Assembly (NCBI RefSeq): GCF_019263705.2
Contig: NZ_JADQDK010000001.1
Coordinates: 2,976,001-3,040,000 of the forward strand
Source: Pseudonocardia abyssalis
GTDB lineage: Bacteria; Actinomycetota; Actinomycetes; Mycobacteriales; Pseudonocardiaceae
Direction of reading: 5' to 3'
DNA: 64,000 nt
Part shown: piece after piece, positions 1 through 8,377 of the stretch
Numbering within the stretch: position 1 is the first letter of the stretch
Layout: every line of letters starts with the position of its first letter
The notes under the pieces: model-generated
Databases searched by the model: none
The model's input: the letters and a program-made list of their open reading frames with translations, nothing else
Told to the model about the DNA's origin: nothing
Made by a program: the position numbers and the translations under genes

Positions 1-889
1 TGTCGAGGTCCTCGCGGACCTGGATGCCGTGCGGGTTCGCGCAGGTGGCCGTGGGCAGGGCCGGCAGGTTGTGGCAGTCCTCGGGGAACTCCGCGGTCGG
101 CAGTGCCGCCGGGACCTCCGCGAGGGTGCGGCCCTGCTCGTCCAGGCGGACGACCGAGCCGGGGCTGCCCGCGAAGCCGTTGCCGACCCGGACCTCGCCG
201 TTGGTGTACGTGCAGGGGCCGGGGACGTCCGGGCCGCCCATGTACGTGCCGTAGGCGGTGCCGTCCTGGAGTACCCAGTAGGCGTCGGGCACCGATCCGC
301 AGGGGGTGTCGACCGGGTTGCTGACGCCCGAGAGCTCCAGCAGCGGGAGCTTGTCGGTGTCGAACACGTAGGTGATGTCGGAGAACAGGCCACCGGCGTA
401 GATGTTGTCGCCCGCCGTGTGGATGTACTGCATGTGGTGCGGCTCGTTCTCCGGCAGCGGGCCGAGCGTCACGGTGTTGACGACCTTGCCGTAGGTCGCC
501 GAGTCCGCGTCGGCGTCGATGACGGCGAGGAAGTCCTGACCCGGGAGGTCGGTCGGCAGCTCGGAGAGCTCCTTGACCGCGCCGACGGCCAGCGGGGTGT
601 CGGCGATGTCCTGGCCCGAGGTGTCGGCGACGTTCTCGTCACCGGCCCAGACGACGATGTACTCCTTGCCCTCGTGGCCGGGTTCACCGACCGGGACGGC
701 ACCGGGGATGTCGACGAGGTGGTTGGTCGCGGTGAACAGCGAGCCGACGCTGTCGTGGACCTCGGAGGTGATGGTGTGGATCGGGGAGTCGGCGGTGGCC
801 TGGCCGGCCAGCGCGGTGCCACCCGCGAGCAGCGGTATGGCGACGGCGACGGCGGTGAGGCGTCGTCGCCGGGTGTTCAGGGGGGACAA
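1..889 (-). CDS. Secreted SBP56-like beta-propeller protein (3' end outside window)
   Basis: An open frame of 296 codons runs off the left edge. The start chosen is TTG at 889, because AGGAG lies five to six bases upstream and the next residues form a signal sequence: a run of four arginines, then a hydrophobic stretch ending AGQATA. The mature part has segments resembling the selenium-binding protein/methanethiol oxidase family: a 'DFLAVIDAD...TYGKVVNTV' strand, a 'PENEPHHMQY' histidine pair and a later 'NPHGIQV'. In that family such histidines lie at a metal site. The arginine run could support Tat export. The family assignment rests on short motifs only. A different secreted propeller (YVTN/NHL-type) is the main alternative. 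Confidence 0.55.
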   Translation of the reverse strand, partial: MSPLNTRRRRLTAVAVAIPLLAGGTALAGQATADSPIHTITSEVHDSVGSLFTATNHLVDIPGAVPVGEPGHEGKEYIVVWAGDENVADTSGQDIADTPLAVGAVKELSELPTDLPGQDFLAVIDADADSATYGKVVNTVTLGPLPENEPHHMQYIHTAGDNIYAGGLFSDITYVFDTDKLPLLELSGVSNPVDTPCGSVPDAYWVLQDGTAYGTYMGGPDVPGPCTYTNGEVRVGNGFAGSPGSVVRLDEQGRTLAEVPAALPTAEFPEDCHNLPALPTATCANPHGIQVREDLD

Positions 890-1274
890 GCGGTTCTCCT
901 GGGGAGCGGGGAGCGAACGGGGAGCCGGCACGGCCGCGCGCGCGCAGGCGAGCGCCCCCGCACATGGCACGGGAGCGTCTCGGCGCCTGCTTCAGCACGC
1001 GGCCGGGCTACACCACTCGTCGAAGACGCCGGCGCGGCGGCCGGTCCAGAAGGGTTCGAGCACGGGCAACGGGGGCTCCGGGAGCGAGGGTGCGGTCGAC
1101 AGGGTCAGCGGGGAACGGACATCCCCGGACACAGTCCGTCGAAGGCGTTCTGGCGACGAGTCACCCAGAAGACCTCGAGGTCGACATTCAGCACATCCGA
1201 CCTAACGGACTGGGCCGTTCGGTGGATGCGACCTGAGGACCAACTGATCGTTTGCTGAGAGCCGTCTGAGAAAC
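890..1274. other. Intergenic region, no gene recognised
   Basis: About 385 bases upstream of the secreted propeller gene and downstream of the Lrp-type regulator. Open frames cross it on both strands, but none encodes a recognisable protein, and this composition makes long chance frames common. It presumably holds the promoter of the left-hand gene. No convincing -35/-10 pair was found. Confidence 0.5.
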
Positions 1275-1300
1275 GTCCGGACAGTGCCGCCCGTCCGGAC
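1275..1300 (-). terminator. Hairpin downstream of the Lrp-type regulator
   Basis: Two copies of the self-complementary octamer GTCCGGAC at 1275-1282 and 1293-1300 can pair around a 10-base loop, starting 14 bases after the regulator's stop. There is no U-tract, as is usual for high-GC actinobacterial terminators. Confidence 0.5.
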
Positions 1301-1313
1301 CAGCGGTTCCCGG

Positions 1314-1784
1314 TCAGCGGTACCGCGTCAGCACCATCCACGTGGTTGTCCGGACCGTCTCGCGCCAGCCCTGCACCCGGTCCAGCAGCGCGTCGAGCTG
1401 CCCGGCGGTCGGCGCGGTGACCAGCACGATGAGGTCGTACTCCCCCGTCACCGACTCGATCTCGACGAACTCCGGCAGCGCGGTGAGGCGGGCGACGTAC
1501 CCGGCGACGTCGGTCGTGCGCAGGACGATGCCGACGCGGGCGCGATGCGCGGTCGCGGCGCCGGGCAGGACGACGTCGGCGTGGTAGCCGCGCAGCACGC
1601 CGTCGCGCTCGAGGCGCTGGACCCGGGCGAGCACGGCGGTGCGGGACAGCCCGACCGCCCGGCCGAGGTCGGCCATCGTGGCCCGCGCATCGGCCTCCAG
1701 GAGGGCGAGCAGGCGGCGGTCCAGGTCGTCGGGCTGACGATCCGTCGGTGGCACGGACCACATCGTGGCACTTCGCCCGCTCAT
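1314..1784 (-). CDS. Lrp/AsnC family transcriptional regulator
   Basis: 156 residues, the normal family length. The N-terminal winged helix (about residues 17-65, 'LDRRLLALLEADARATMADLGRAVGLSRTAVLARVQRLE' in outline) is followed by a C-terminal RAM/AsnC effector domain with the typical 'GEYDLIVLV' segment. The gene is divergent from the lysine 6-aminotransferase gene 51 bases away. In Mycobacterium tuberculosis the equivalent neighbours are lrpA and lat, where LrpA responds to amino acids, so this protein probably controls the adjacent gene and itself from the shared intergenic region. A shorter start (Met8) is possible because the first seven residues are not conserved-looking. Confidence 0.9.
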   Translation of the reverse strand: MSGRSATMWSVPPTDRQPDDLDRRLLALLEADARATMADLGRAVGLSRTAVLARVQRLERDGVLRGYHADVVLPGAATAHRARVGIVLRTTDVAGYVARLTALPEFVEIESVTGEYDLIVLVTAPTAGQLDALLDRVQGWRETVRTTTWMVLTRYR

Positions 1785-1835
1785 GCCGACGGTCGGTGTC
1801 GTGCCCCGTCAGGACCACCTCGGGACACTGGACGG

Positions 1836-3140
1836 ATGACTCCCGACGACGTCCACGAGACCCTGCGTCGACACCTGCTCGTCGACGGCTTCGACCTCGT
1901 CCTCGACACCCGCGCGTCCCGGGGGTCCTGGATCGTCGACGCCCGCGACGGCACCCGCTACCTCGACCTGTTCAGCTTCTTCGCCTCCGCGCCGCTGGGG
2001 CTCAACCACCCCGCGCTCGCCGACGACCCGGTGTTCCTCGCCGAGCTGACCGACGCCGCGGTGAACAAGCCGTCGAACTCCGACGTCTACACCGTCGCGA
2101 TGGCGCGCTTCGTCGAGACGTTCGCCCGGGTCGTCGGGGATCCCGCGCTGCCGCACCTGTTCTTCGTCGAGGGCGGGGCGGCGGCCGTCGAGAACGCGCT
2201 GAAGACGGCGTTCGACTGGAAGCGGCGGCACAACGCGGCGCACGGGCGACCCGCGCATCTCGGCACGAAGGTGCTGCACCTGACGCGCGCGTTCCACGGC
2301 CGCAGCGGCTACACGATGTCGCTCACCACCACCGACCCGGTCAAGACCGCGCTGTTCCCGACGTTCGACTGGCCGCGGATCGACGTGCCCGCCGCCCACT
2401 TCCCCGGCGACGTCCGGCTCGCCGAGGCCGGTGCGCTGGAGCAGGCCCGTGCGGCGTTCGCGGCGCACCCGCACGACATCGCGTGCTTCGTCGCGGAGCC
2501 GATCCAGGGCGAGGGCGGGGACAACCACCTGCGGTCCGGTTTCCTTCGGGCGATGCAGGCGCTCTGCGTCGAGCACGATGCCCTGCTGGTCCTGGACGAG
2601 GTGCAGACCGGCGGCGGCATGACCGGTACCGCGTGGGCCTACCAGCAGCTCGGCGTCTCCCCCGACGTCGTCGCGTTCGGCAAGAAGCTGCAGGTCTGCG
2701 GTGTGATGGCGGGTGGCCGGGTGGACGAGGTGCCCGACAACGTCTTCGCGGTGTCGAGCCGGATCAACTCGACGTGGGGCGGCAACCTCACCGACATGGT
2801 GCGGTCGCGGCGCCACCTGGAGGTGATCGAGGCCGACGGGCTGATCCCCCGCGCCGCGGTGCTGGGCGAGTACCTGCTCGCGGCACTGGCCGGGGTGCCC
2901 GGCCTGTCGTCGGTCCGCGGCCGCGGGCTGTTCTGCGCGGCCGACCTGCCGACACCCGCCGCACGCGACGCCGTGCTGCACCATCTGCTGCACGGGGAGC
3001 ACGTGCTGATGCTGGGCAGCGGGGAGCGCTCGGTCCGCTTCCGCCCGGCGTTGACGATCACCGCCGAGGAGCTCGACCTCGCGGTGGCGGCCCTGACCCG
3101 CGCGGTCGCGGCGACGACCGGGCCGGCGGTGGCGGCCTGA
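1836..3140 (+). CDS. lat: L-lysine 6-aminotransferase
   Basis: A PLP-dependent class III aminotransferase (fold type I) of 434 residues that transfers the epsilon-amino group of lysine to 2-oxoglutarate, giving aminoadipate semialdehyde/piperideine-6-carboxylate. Diagnostic segments are 'LDLFSFFASAPLGLNHPAL', 'LFFVEGGAAAVENALKTAFDWKR', 'LLVLDEVQTGGGMTG' and 'AFGKKLQVCGVMAG'. Lys283 in the last is the likely Schiff-base lysine. The start ATG gives 'MTPDDVHETLRRHLLVDGFDLV', matching the family N-terminus. The longer open frame upstream runs antisense to the regulator and is not used. The divergent Lrp-type regulator next door is the expected controller. In beta-lactam producers the enzyme supplies aminoadipate. 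No beta-lactam genes are seen here, so a lysine-catabolic or stress role is more likely. Confidence 0.92.
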   Translation: MTPDDVHETLRRHLLVDGFDLVLDTRASRGSWIVDARDGTRYLDLFSFFASAPLGLNHPALADDPVFLAELTDAAVNKPSNSDVYTVAMARFVETFARVVGDPALPHLFFVEGGAAAVENALKTAFDWKRRHNAAHGRPAHLGTKVLHLTRAFHGRSGYTMSLTTTDPVKTALFPTFDWPRIDVPAAHFPGDVRLAEAGALEQARAAFAAHPHDIACFVAEPIQGEGGDNHLRSGFLRAMQALCVEHDALLVLDEVQTGGGMTGTAWAYQQLGVSPDVVAFGKKLQVCGVMAGGRVDEVPDNVFAVSSRINSTWGGNLTDMVRSRRHLEVIEADGLIPRAAVLGEYLLAALAGVPGLSSVRGRGLFCAADLPTPAARDAVLHHLLHGEHVLMLGSGERSVRFRPALTITAEELDLAVAALTRAVAATTGPAVAA

Positions 3141-3151
3141 GCGCCCCACCC

Positions 3152-3182
3152 GGACCGCAGCGGGGTGGCCCTGCTGCGGTCC
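3152..3182 (+). terminator. Stem-loop after lat
   Basis: A perfect 10-bp stem (GGACCGCAGC at 3152-3161 with GCTGCGGTCC at 3173-3182) begins 11 bases after the lat stop. Part of the right arm (CCTGCTGCGGTC) is repeated at 3200-3211. The left side contains GCAGCGGGGTGGC, 12 of 13 bases identical to the start of the large palindrome at 3471. Confidence 0.6.
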
Positions 3183-3195
3183 GGTCGCAGCGGTC

Positions 3196-3470
3196 TCACC
3201 CTGCTGCGGTCGGGACGAGCGTGTTCTGCCGGGCCGCCACCCACCAGCGGCCGCCGCGGCGCGCCAGCACGTGGAGCGCCGTCATGGCGCGGACGACGTC
3301 GAGCGGTGCGCCGTCGGCGTCCGCGGCGCCGGCGTCCTTGTCGGCGAGCACCACGTCCGGCCCGACCTGGGTGACGTCGACGACCTCGTAGCGGGCGTGC
3401 GGCCCGGCGAACGCGGCGCTGGCCGCGGCGAGCACGGCGTCGCGCCCCGCACACGAGCGCCCGCCGCCGC
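3196..3470 (-). pseudogene. Truncated SnoaL-like (DUF4440/SgcJ-type) domain remnant
   Basis: On the minus strand one frame encodes 'GRDAVLAAASAAFAGPHARY', then a strand-rich segment and 'AMTALHVLARRGGRWWVAARQNT', which is the C-terminal two thirds of an SgcJ/EcaC-type SnoaL-like domain. The N-terminal helices expected before it are missing. The reading frame runs upstream directly into the 57-bp palindrome. The only internal start (a GTG before 'LAAAS') would give about 80 residues and half a fold. The last residues (VPTAAG) are encoded in repeated DNA shared with the lat terminator. It reads as a gene cut by palindromic elements on both sides. A short functional protein cannot be excluded. 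Confidence 0.6.
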
Positions 3471-3527
3471 GTTGCAGTGGGGTGGCTTCACTCCAACCGG
3501 GTTGGAGTAGAGCCACCCCACTGCAAC
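3471..3527. repeat. 57-bp near-perfect palindrome
   Basis: The arms 3471-3498 and 3500-3527 are complementary at 26 of 28 positions around a single central base. The arm begins GTTGCAGTGGGGTGGCT. It lies between the truncated SnoaL-like gene and the 3' end of the FAD oxidoreductase. It can act as a bidirectional terminator, but its length and its likeness to the hairpin at 3152 suggest a mobile or dispersed palindromic element. Confidence 0.85.
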
Positions 3528-3563
3528 GGGGAGAGCGCGGGCGGGGCGCCGGTGGGCCCCGGG

Positions 3564-4880
3564 TCAGTGACCGAGCGCTCGGGACAGGGAGGCCGCGATG
3601 ACGCTGGGGCGGCGGGTCAGGCGCTCCTCCCCGTCGGCCAGCGTCATCAGCCGCAGGCCGGCGTTGACCAGCAGCCAGCGCAGCGGCTCCGGCTCCCAGC
3701 GCCGCGACCGGTGCCCGACCCACGGCAGGCCCATGACCGGGTCGTCGTGGCCGAGGATCAGGGCGGCGAGGGTGCGGCCGGCGAGGTGGGAGGTGCCGAC
3801 GCCGTCGCCGACGTACCCGCCGGCCCAGCCCAGGCCGTCGGAGTAGCCGACGCCCGCGTGCCAGTCGCGCGGGATGCCCAGCGGGCCGCCCCAGGCGTGG
3901 GTGAAGTCGTCCGGCTCCAGGGCCGGGAACAGGTCGGTGGCCGCGGTGCGCAGCCCGGCGAAGACCCGGTCGTCGGTGTCGAACTCCGGGCGGATGCGCG
4001 AGCGCCAGTGGTAGGGGGCGCCGCGGCCGCCGAACACGAGCCGGTCGTCGGCGGTGCGCTGGCCGTAGACGATCAGGTGGCGGTGGTCGGTGAACGTCTG
4101 CCCGCCTGCGAGCCCGGCGACGTCCCAGAACGACGCGGGCAGCGGCCGGGTGGCGACGATCAGCGAGTACACCGGCGCGACCGAGCGCGGCGCCAGGCCC
4201 GAGTTCCACGCCTCGGCGGCCCGCACGACCGCCCCGGCCGTCACGACGCCGCGGTCGGTGACGACCCGGCGCGGCCCGACCGACAGCGCCCTCGTGCCCT
4301 CCGCGATCCGCCCGCCGCGGCGCTGCACGGCCCGGGCGAGCCCGCGCACCAGCCGCGCCGGCTGCACCCGCGCGCAGTCGGGCGTGACCGTCGCCCCGAG
4401 CACGCCCGACGCCCCGACCAGCGCGGAGGCCTGCGCGGCGTCGACCCACCCGTCGTCGCGCCGGGCCCGGGTGACCTGTGCGGCGGTGCGGGCGAGCGTG
4501 ACCGTGCCGCCCTTCACCCAGTCGCAGGCGATGCCCTCCTCGGCGACCGCGGCGCCCACGTCGTCGACGGTGGCGCGCATCGCCGCACCCATCGCCTCCG
4601 CCGCACCGGCGCCGTGCCGGCGCTCCAGCGCGGCGGGACCCGCGGGGAACAGGGCCGAACACCAGCCGCCGTTGCGCCCGCTCGCTCCGAACCCGGCGAT
4701 CTCCCGCTCCACGACGACCACGCGCAGGCCGGGGTCGGCGCGCAGCAGCGCGTGCGCGGTCCACAGCCCGGTGTAGCCGGCGCCGACGATGCAGACGTCG
4801 GCGTCGGCGTCGCCGTCGAGGGGCGGGCGGGGTTCGAGCAGGTCGCCGTCGCCGACGACCTGCTCGAACCACAGGTTCAT
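3564..4880 (-). CDS. FAD-dependent oxidoreductase (DAO/GlpO-like, PuuB type)
   Basis: 438 residues. The N-terminal Rossmann motif 'VCIVGAGYTGLWTAHALL' (GxGxxG at residues 33-38) is followed by an acidic strand end and 'GFGASGRNGGWCSALFP', the pattern of the gamma-glutamylputrescine/amine oxidase branch of the DAO family. Later 'GGPLGIPRDWHAGVGYSDGLGWAGGYVGDGVGTSHLAG' in outline is the conserved C-terminal FAD-contacting region. It likely oxidises an amine or amino acid, but the substrate cannot be read from the sequence. Its ATG overlaps the rnj stop by one base (TGATG), so it is co-transcribed with and translationally coupled to RNase J, an unusual partner. Confidence 0.85.
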   Translation of the reverse strand: MNLWFEQVVGDGDLLEPRPPLDGDADADVCIVGAGYTGLWTAHALLRADPGLRVVVVEREIAGFGASGRNGGWCSALFPAGPAALERRHGAGAAEAMGAAMRATVDDVGAAVAEEGIACDWVKGGTVTLARTAAQVTRARRDDGWVDAAQASALVGASGVLGATVTPDCARVQPARLVRGLARAVQRRGGRIAEGTRALSVGPRRVVTDRGVVTAGAVVRAAEAWNSGLAPRSVAPVYSLIVATRPLPASFWDVAGLAGGQTFTDHRHLIVYGQRTADDRLVFGGRGAPYHWRSRIRPEFDTDDRVFAGLRTAATDLFPALEPDDFTHAWGGPLGIPRDWHAGVGYSDGLGWAGGYVGDGVGTSHLAGRTLAALILGHDDPVMGLPWVGHRSRRWEPEPLRWLLVNAGLRLMTLADGEERLTRRPSVIAASLSRALGH

Positions 4881-6667
4881 CAGACGGCGATGACCGTGGG
4901 GACGATCATCGGACGGCGGCGGTAGGTCTCCCCCACCCACTTCCCGACGACCCGGCGCACCTGCTGGGCCACGCGGTGGGTGTCGACGATCCCGTCGCTC
5001 TGGGTGCGGGCCAGCTCCTGCTCGACGATCGGCAGGACGGCCTCCAGCGCCTTCGGGTCCTCGGAGAACCCGCGCCCGGACAGCGTCGGCGGCGCGACGG
5101 CCCGGCCGGTCGTGGAGTCGATGGCGACGGTGATGGAGATGAACCCGCCCTCGCCGAGGACCAGGCGGTCGGCCAGCGTGGGCTGCTCGATGTCGCCGGT
5201 GGCGACGCCGTCGACGTAGGCGCGGCCCACCTCGACCCGCCCGGAGATGACCGCGCGGCCGTCGACCAGGTCGACGGTGATCCCGTTCTCGGTGACGACG
5301 ATCGCGTCGTGCGCGACGCCCGTCTGCTCCGCCAGCTCGGCGTTGGCCCGCAGGTGGCGCCACTCGCCGTGCACCGGCATCACGTTGCTCGGCCGCACCG
5401 CGTTGTAGAGGAACAGCAGCTCACCGGCGTAGGCGTGCCCGGAGACGTGCACGTTGGCGTTGCGGTTGTCGATCACCTGGATGCCGGCCCGGCGCAGGCG
5501 GTTGACCACGCTGAACACCGCGTGCTCGTTGCCCGGGATGAGCGAGCTGGACAGGATCACGGTGTCGGTCGACCGCATCTGGAACGTGCGGTGCTCGCCG
5601 CGGGCGATGCGCGAGAGCGCCGCCATCGGCTCGCCCTGCGAGCCGGTGCACACGACCAGCACCTGGTCGTCGGGCAGGTCGTCGACGTCGTCGATCGCGA
5701 CCATCGTGCCCTCGGGCACGTGGAGCAGGCCGAGGTCGGTGGCGATCTCCATGTTGCGCAGCATCGAGCGGCCCAGCAGGCAGATCCGCCGGCCGTGGGC
5801 CACCGCGCCGTCGACGATCTGCTGCACCCGGTAGACGTTGCTCGCGAAGCACGCGACGAACGCGCGACCGTCGGCCTTGCCGATCGCGGCCGCGAGGTTC
5901 GGGCCCAGCGACGCCTCCGACGGCGAGACCCCGGGGGTGTCGGCGTTCGTGGAGTCACACAGGAACAGGTCGACGCCCTCGTCACCGAGCCGGGAGAACC
6001 CGGGGAGGTCGGTGAGCCGCCCGTCGAGCGGGCGCTGGTCGAGCTTGATGTCGCCGGTGTGCAGGATCACGCCCGCGGGCGTGCGGATGGCGACGGCGAG
6101 GCACTGCGGGATGGAGTGGCTGACCGCGAAGTACTCGCACTCGAAGCTGCCGTGCGTGAGCCGGTCGCCCTCGTTGACGACGAGCATGTGCGGGGTGAGG
6201 CGGTGCTCCCTGCACTTCGCCGCCACCAGCGCGAGCGTGAACGGCGAGCCGACGACCAGCAGGTCGGGCCGCTGGCGCAGCAGGAACGGCACCGCACCGA
6301 TGTGGTCCTCGTGGCCGTGGGTGAGCACGAGCGCGTCGATGTCGCCGAGGCGGTCGAGGATCGGGCGGAAGTCGGGCAGGATCAGGTCGACGCCGGGTGC
6401 GTCGGCGTCGGGGAACAGCACCCCGGCGTCGACGACGAGCAGGCGGCCGTCGTACTCGAAGACGGTCATGTTGCGGCCGATCTCGCCGATACCGCCCAGG
6501 GTGAGCACGCGCAATGCGCCCTCGGGCAGCGGGCCCGGGGGCTCGGTGGGCAGGCCGGGCAGGGTGGCCTCGACGACGGCGACGGGGGGACGGGGCTGGT
6601 CGCGCCGGGGCGGGCGGGACCGACGGTCGGACCGGTTGCGGTCGGACCGTGCAGAAGGACGGCTCAA
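4880..6667 (-). CDS. rnj: Ribonuclease J
   Basis: A 595-residue metallo-beta-lactamase/beta-CASP nuclease with 5'-to-3' exo- and endonuclease activity in RNA maturation and decay. The zinc motif HGHEDH is at residues 117-122, with further ligands in 'FAVSHSIPQ' and 'ILHTGDIKLD'. The beta-CASP part includes 'LCDSTNADTPG', 'CTGSQGEPMAAL' and 'VHVSGHAYAGEL', and 'MPVHGEWRHL' and a C-terminal domain follow. The first 45 residues are a basic, Arg/Pro-rich extension typical of actinobacterial RNase J. The start is TTG at 6667, with GAGGAG five bases upstream. It lies 36 bases after dapA, the same order as in mycobacteria. Confidence 0.95.
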   Translation of the reverse strand: MSRPSARSDRNRSDRRSRPPRRDQPRPPVAVVEATLPGLPTEPPGPLPEGALRVLTLGGIGEIGRNMTVFEYDGRLLVVDAGVLFPDADAPGVDLILPDFRPILDRLGDIDALVLTHGHEDHIGAVPFLLRQRPDLLVVGSPFTLALVAAKCREHRLTPHMLVVNEGDRLTHGSFECEYFAVSHSIPQCLAVAIRTPAGVILHTGDIKLDQRPLDGRLTDLPGFSRLGDEGVDLFLCDSTNADTPGVSPSEASLGPNLAAAIGKADGRAFVACFASNVYRVQQIVDGAVAHGRRICLLGRSMLRNMEIATDLGLLHVPEGTMVAIDDVDDLPDDQVLVVCTGSQGEPMAALSRIARGEHRTFQMRSTDTVILSSSLIPGNEHAVFSVVNRLRRAGIQVIDNRNANVHVSGHAYAGELLFLYNAVRPSNVMPVHGEWRHLRANAELAEQTGVAHDAIVVTENGITVDLVDGRAVISGRVEVGRAYVDGVATGDIEQPTLADRLVLGEGGFISITVAIDSTTGRAVAPPTLSGRGFSEDPKALEAVLPIVEQELARTQSDGIVDTHRVAQQVRRVVGKWVGETYRRRPMIVPTVIAV

Positions 6668-6703
6668 GGAACTCCTCAGATCAGAAAGTGGGGTGGTGCT
6701 TCA

Positions 6704-7702
6704 TCAGCGGTAGGCGACCTCGGCCCCGAGGTCGGCGGAGGCCCGGGCGCCGAGCGCCCCGTGGCCTCCGGAACGGCGGCCCGCGCGGGCCTCCGCGTCG
6801 AGCGCGACGCCCGCGGCGTCGAGATCGGAGACGATGGCGGCCACCTCGGCCTCGGTGGCGGGCGGCAGCGGCAGCCGCGGGTCGCCGACGTCGAGACCGC
6901 GCAGGCGCATCGCCGTCTTCGCGAACACGGCCCCGCCGACGCGCCCCATCGCGCGCAGCACCGGCAGCATCGAGGCGTTGAGCTGGCGGGCCCGCTCGGT
7001 CTGCCCGGCCTCGTACGCGTCGAGCATGGCACGCAGGCGGTCGGCCACGACGTGCCCGGTGACCGACACCATCCCCACCGCGCCGACCGAGAGCCACGGC
7101 AGGTTCACCGGGTCGTCGCCGGAGTAGTACGCCAGCGTGGTGGTGGCGATGATCTCGGTGCCGATGCGCAGGTCGTTGCGGGCGTCCTTGACGGCGACGA
7201 TCCGCGGGTGCTGCGCGAGGCGCTGCAGCGTCTCCAGGTCGATCGGGATGACGCTGCGCGGCGGGATGTCGTAGAGCATCACCGGCAACCCGGTGGCATC
7301 CGCGATCGCGGTGAAGTGCAGCACCAGGCCCGACTGCGGCGGCCGTGAGTAGTACGGCGTGACCAGCAGCAACCCGTGGGCGCCCGCGGCCTCGGCGGCC
7401 TGCGCGAGGTGGATGCTGTGCGCGGTGTCGTAGGTGCCCGCCCCGGCCACGACGGTGGCGCGGTCGCCCACCGCCTCGACCACGGCCCGCACCAGCGCGG
7501 CCTTCTCCTCGTCGCTGGTGGTGGGGCCCTCACCGGTCGTGCCGTTGACCACCAGGCCGTCGTTGCCCAGGTCGACCAGGCGGGTGGCCAGCTCCTGCGC
7601 GGTATCGAGATCCAGGCGCCCCTCGGCGTCGAACGGCGTGACCATGGCCGTGAGCACGCGACCGAACGGGCGGCCCGGCGTACGCGCGGAGTCGGAGGTC
7701 AT
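6704..7702 (-). CDS. dapA: 4-Hydroxy-tetrahydrodipicolinate synthase
   Basis: 332 residues. It condenses pyruvate with aspartate semialdehyde, the first committed step to diaminopimelate and lysine. The TIM-barrel active-site residues are visible: Lys172 in 'IVAVKDARND' for the pyruvate Schiff base, Tyr144 in 'MLYDIPPRS', Tyr117/118 in 'VTPYYSRP' and the 'NGTTGEGPT' loop near residue 53. The ATG chosen places 'FGRVLTAMVTPF' 12 residues from the start. The last 25-30 residues, rich in Gly and Ala, extend beyond the usual end near residue 300. It lies downstream of thyX and two small genes and upstream of rnj. dapB is separate at 14594. Confidence 0.95.
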   Translation of the reverse strand: MTSDSARTPGRPFGRVLTAMVTPFDAEGRLDLDTAQELATRLVDLGNDGLVVNGTTGEGPTTSDEEKAALVRAVVEAVGDRATVVAGAGTYDTAHSIHLAQAAEAAGAHGLLLVTPYYSRPPQSGLVLHFTAIADATGLPVMLYDIPPRSVIPIDLETLQRLAQHPRIVAVKDARNDLRIGTEIIATTTLAYYSGDDPVNLPWLSVGAVGMVSVTGHVVADRLRAMLDAYEAGQTERARQLNASMLPVLRAMGRVGGAVFAKTAMRLRGLDVGDPRLPLPPATEAEVAAIVSDLDAAGVALDAEARAGRRSGGHGALGARASADLGAEVAYR

Positions 7703-7749
7703 GGGTCGACGGTACCGCCCCACCCCGACACGACCCGCCGCGCCAGCGG

Positions 7750-8376
7750 TCAGAGGCCGCGCGAGGCCCCGGCCAGTGCGGCGACGTCGGCGGGAGAACC
7801 CTCCAGCTCGACGCGCGCGGCGTCGCGGCCGAACGCGTGCAGCACCAGTTCGCCCGGCTCGCCGACGATCGTGACGAGGCCGGGACCGGTGCGGAGCACG
7901 TGCTGCTCGCCCGAGCCGCGCCGCACGACCAGACCGACCGGGCTCGCGCGGTGCAGGACCCGGCCCATCTTCAGCAGCAGGGCCCAGAGCTGGGCGTCGC
8001 GCGTCGGGTCGGCCGGGCGCGGCTCCCAGCCGGGCACCCCGCGGCGCACGTCCTCGTGGTGGACGAAGAACTCCGCGCCGTTGGCCAGGTCGTCGACGGC
8101 GCCGACGCGGTACGGCGACCAGACGGGCGCGCCGTCGCGCAGCTCGCCGACCATCTGCTCCCACGGCGTGTCGGCGTAGGACCCCATCGCGCGGTCGACG
8201 ATCGGGGCGAGCGCGGCGATCAGGATGCCGGGGGCCGCCCACGGCTTGCGCTCGCGGACCAGGAGGTGCGCCAGCAGGTCGCGGGTGTCCCAGTCCCCGC
8301 ACAGGGTGGGGCGGTCCGGGCCGACCCGCTCGAACTCGTCGCAGATCGCCGCACGCTCGTCGGTGGCCAGGCTCAT
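7750..8376 (-). CDS. TIGR03085 family (maleylpyruvate isomerase/DinB-like) protein
   Basis: 208 residues. The N-terminal segment 'LCGDWDTRDLLAHLLVRERKPWAAPGI' and the later 'FFVHHEDVRRG' are the metal-binding helices of the actinobacterial TIGR03085 family, related to mycothiol-dependent maleylpyruvate isomerase and DinB folds. His and Asp residues in these segments would bind a divalent metal. The reaction is unknown. Its ATG is one base after the stop of the upstream phosphatase-family gene, indicating an operon with it. A mycothiol-linked detoxification role is an inference from the fold. Confidence 0.85.
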   Translation of the reverse strand: MSLATDERAAICDEFERVGPDRPTLCGDWDTRDLLAHLLVRERKPWAAPGILIAALAPIVDRAMGSYADTPWEQMVGELRDGAPVWSPYRVGAVDDLANGAEFFVHHEDVRRGVPGWEPRPADPTRDAQLWALLLKMGRVLHRASPVGLVVRRGSGEQHVLRTGPGLVTIVGEPGELVLHAFGRDAARVELEGSPADVAALAGASRGL

Positions 8377-8377
8377 G

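Noticed and set aside
29..1258. 409-codon plus-strand open frame
   Set aside because: It is Arg/Gly/Val-rich and antisense to the secreted propeller gene. GC-rich codon bias opens such frames by chance.
1836..3140. Part of a beta-lactam biosynthetic cluster because of lat
   Set aside because: No ACV synthetase, IPNS or related genes are present. The lrp-lat pair matches the mycobacterial housekeeping context.
4976..7348. 790-codon plus-strand frame opposite rnj and dapA
   Set aside because: Composition is typical of a reverse-frame shadow, no domains are recognisable, and it spans two well-supported genes.
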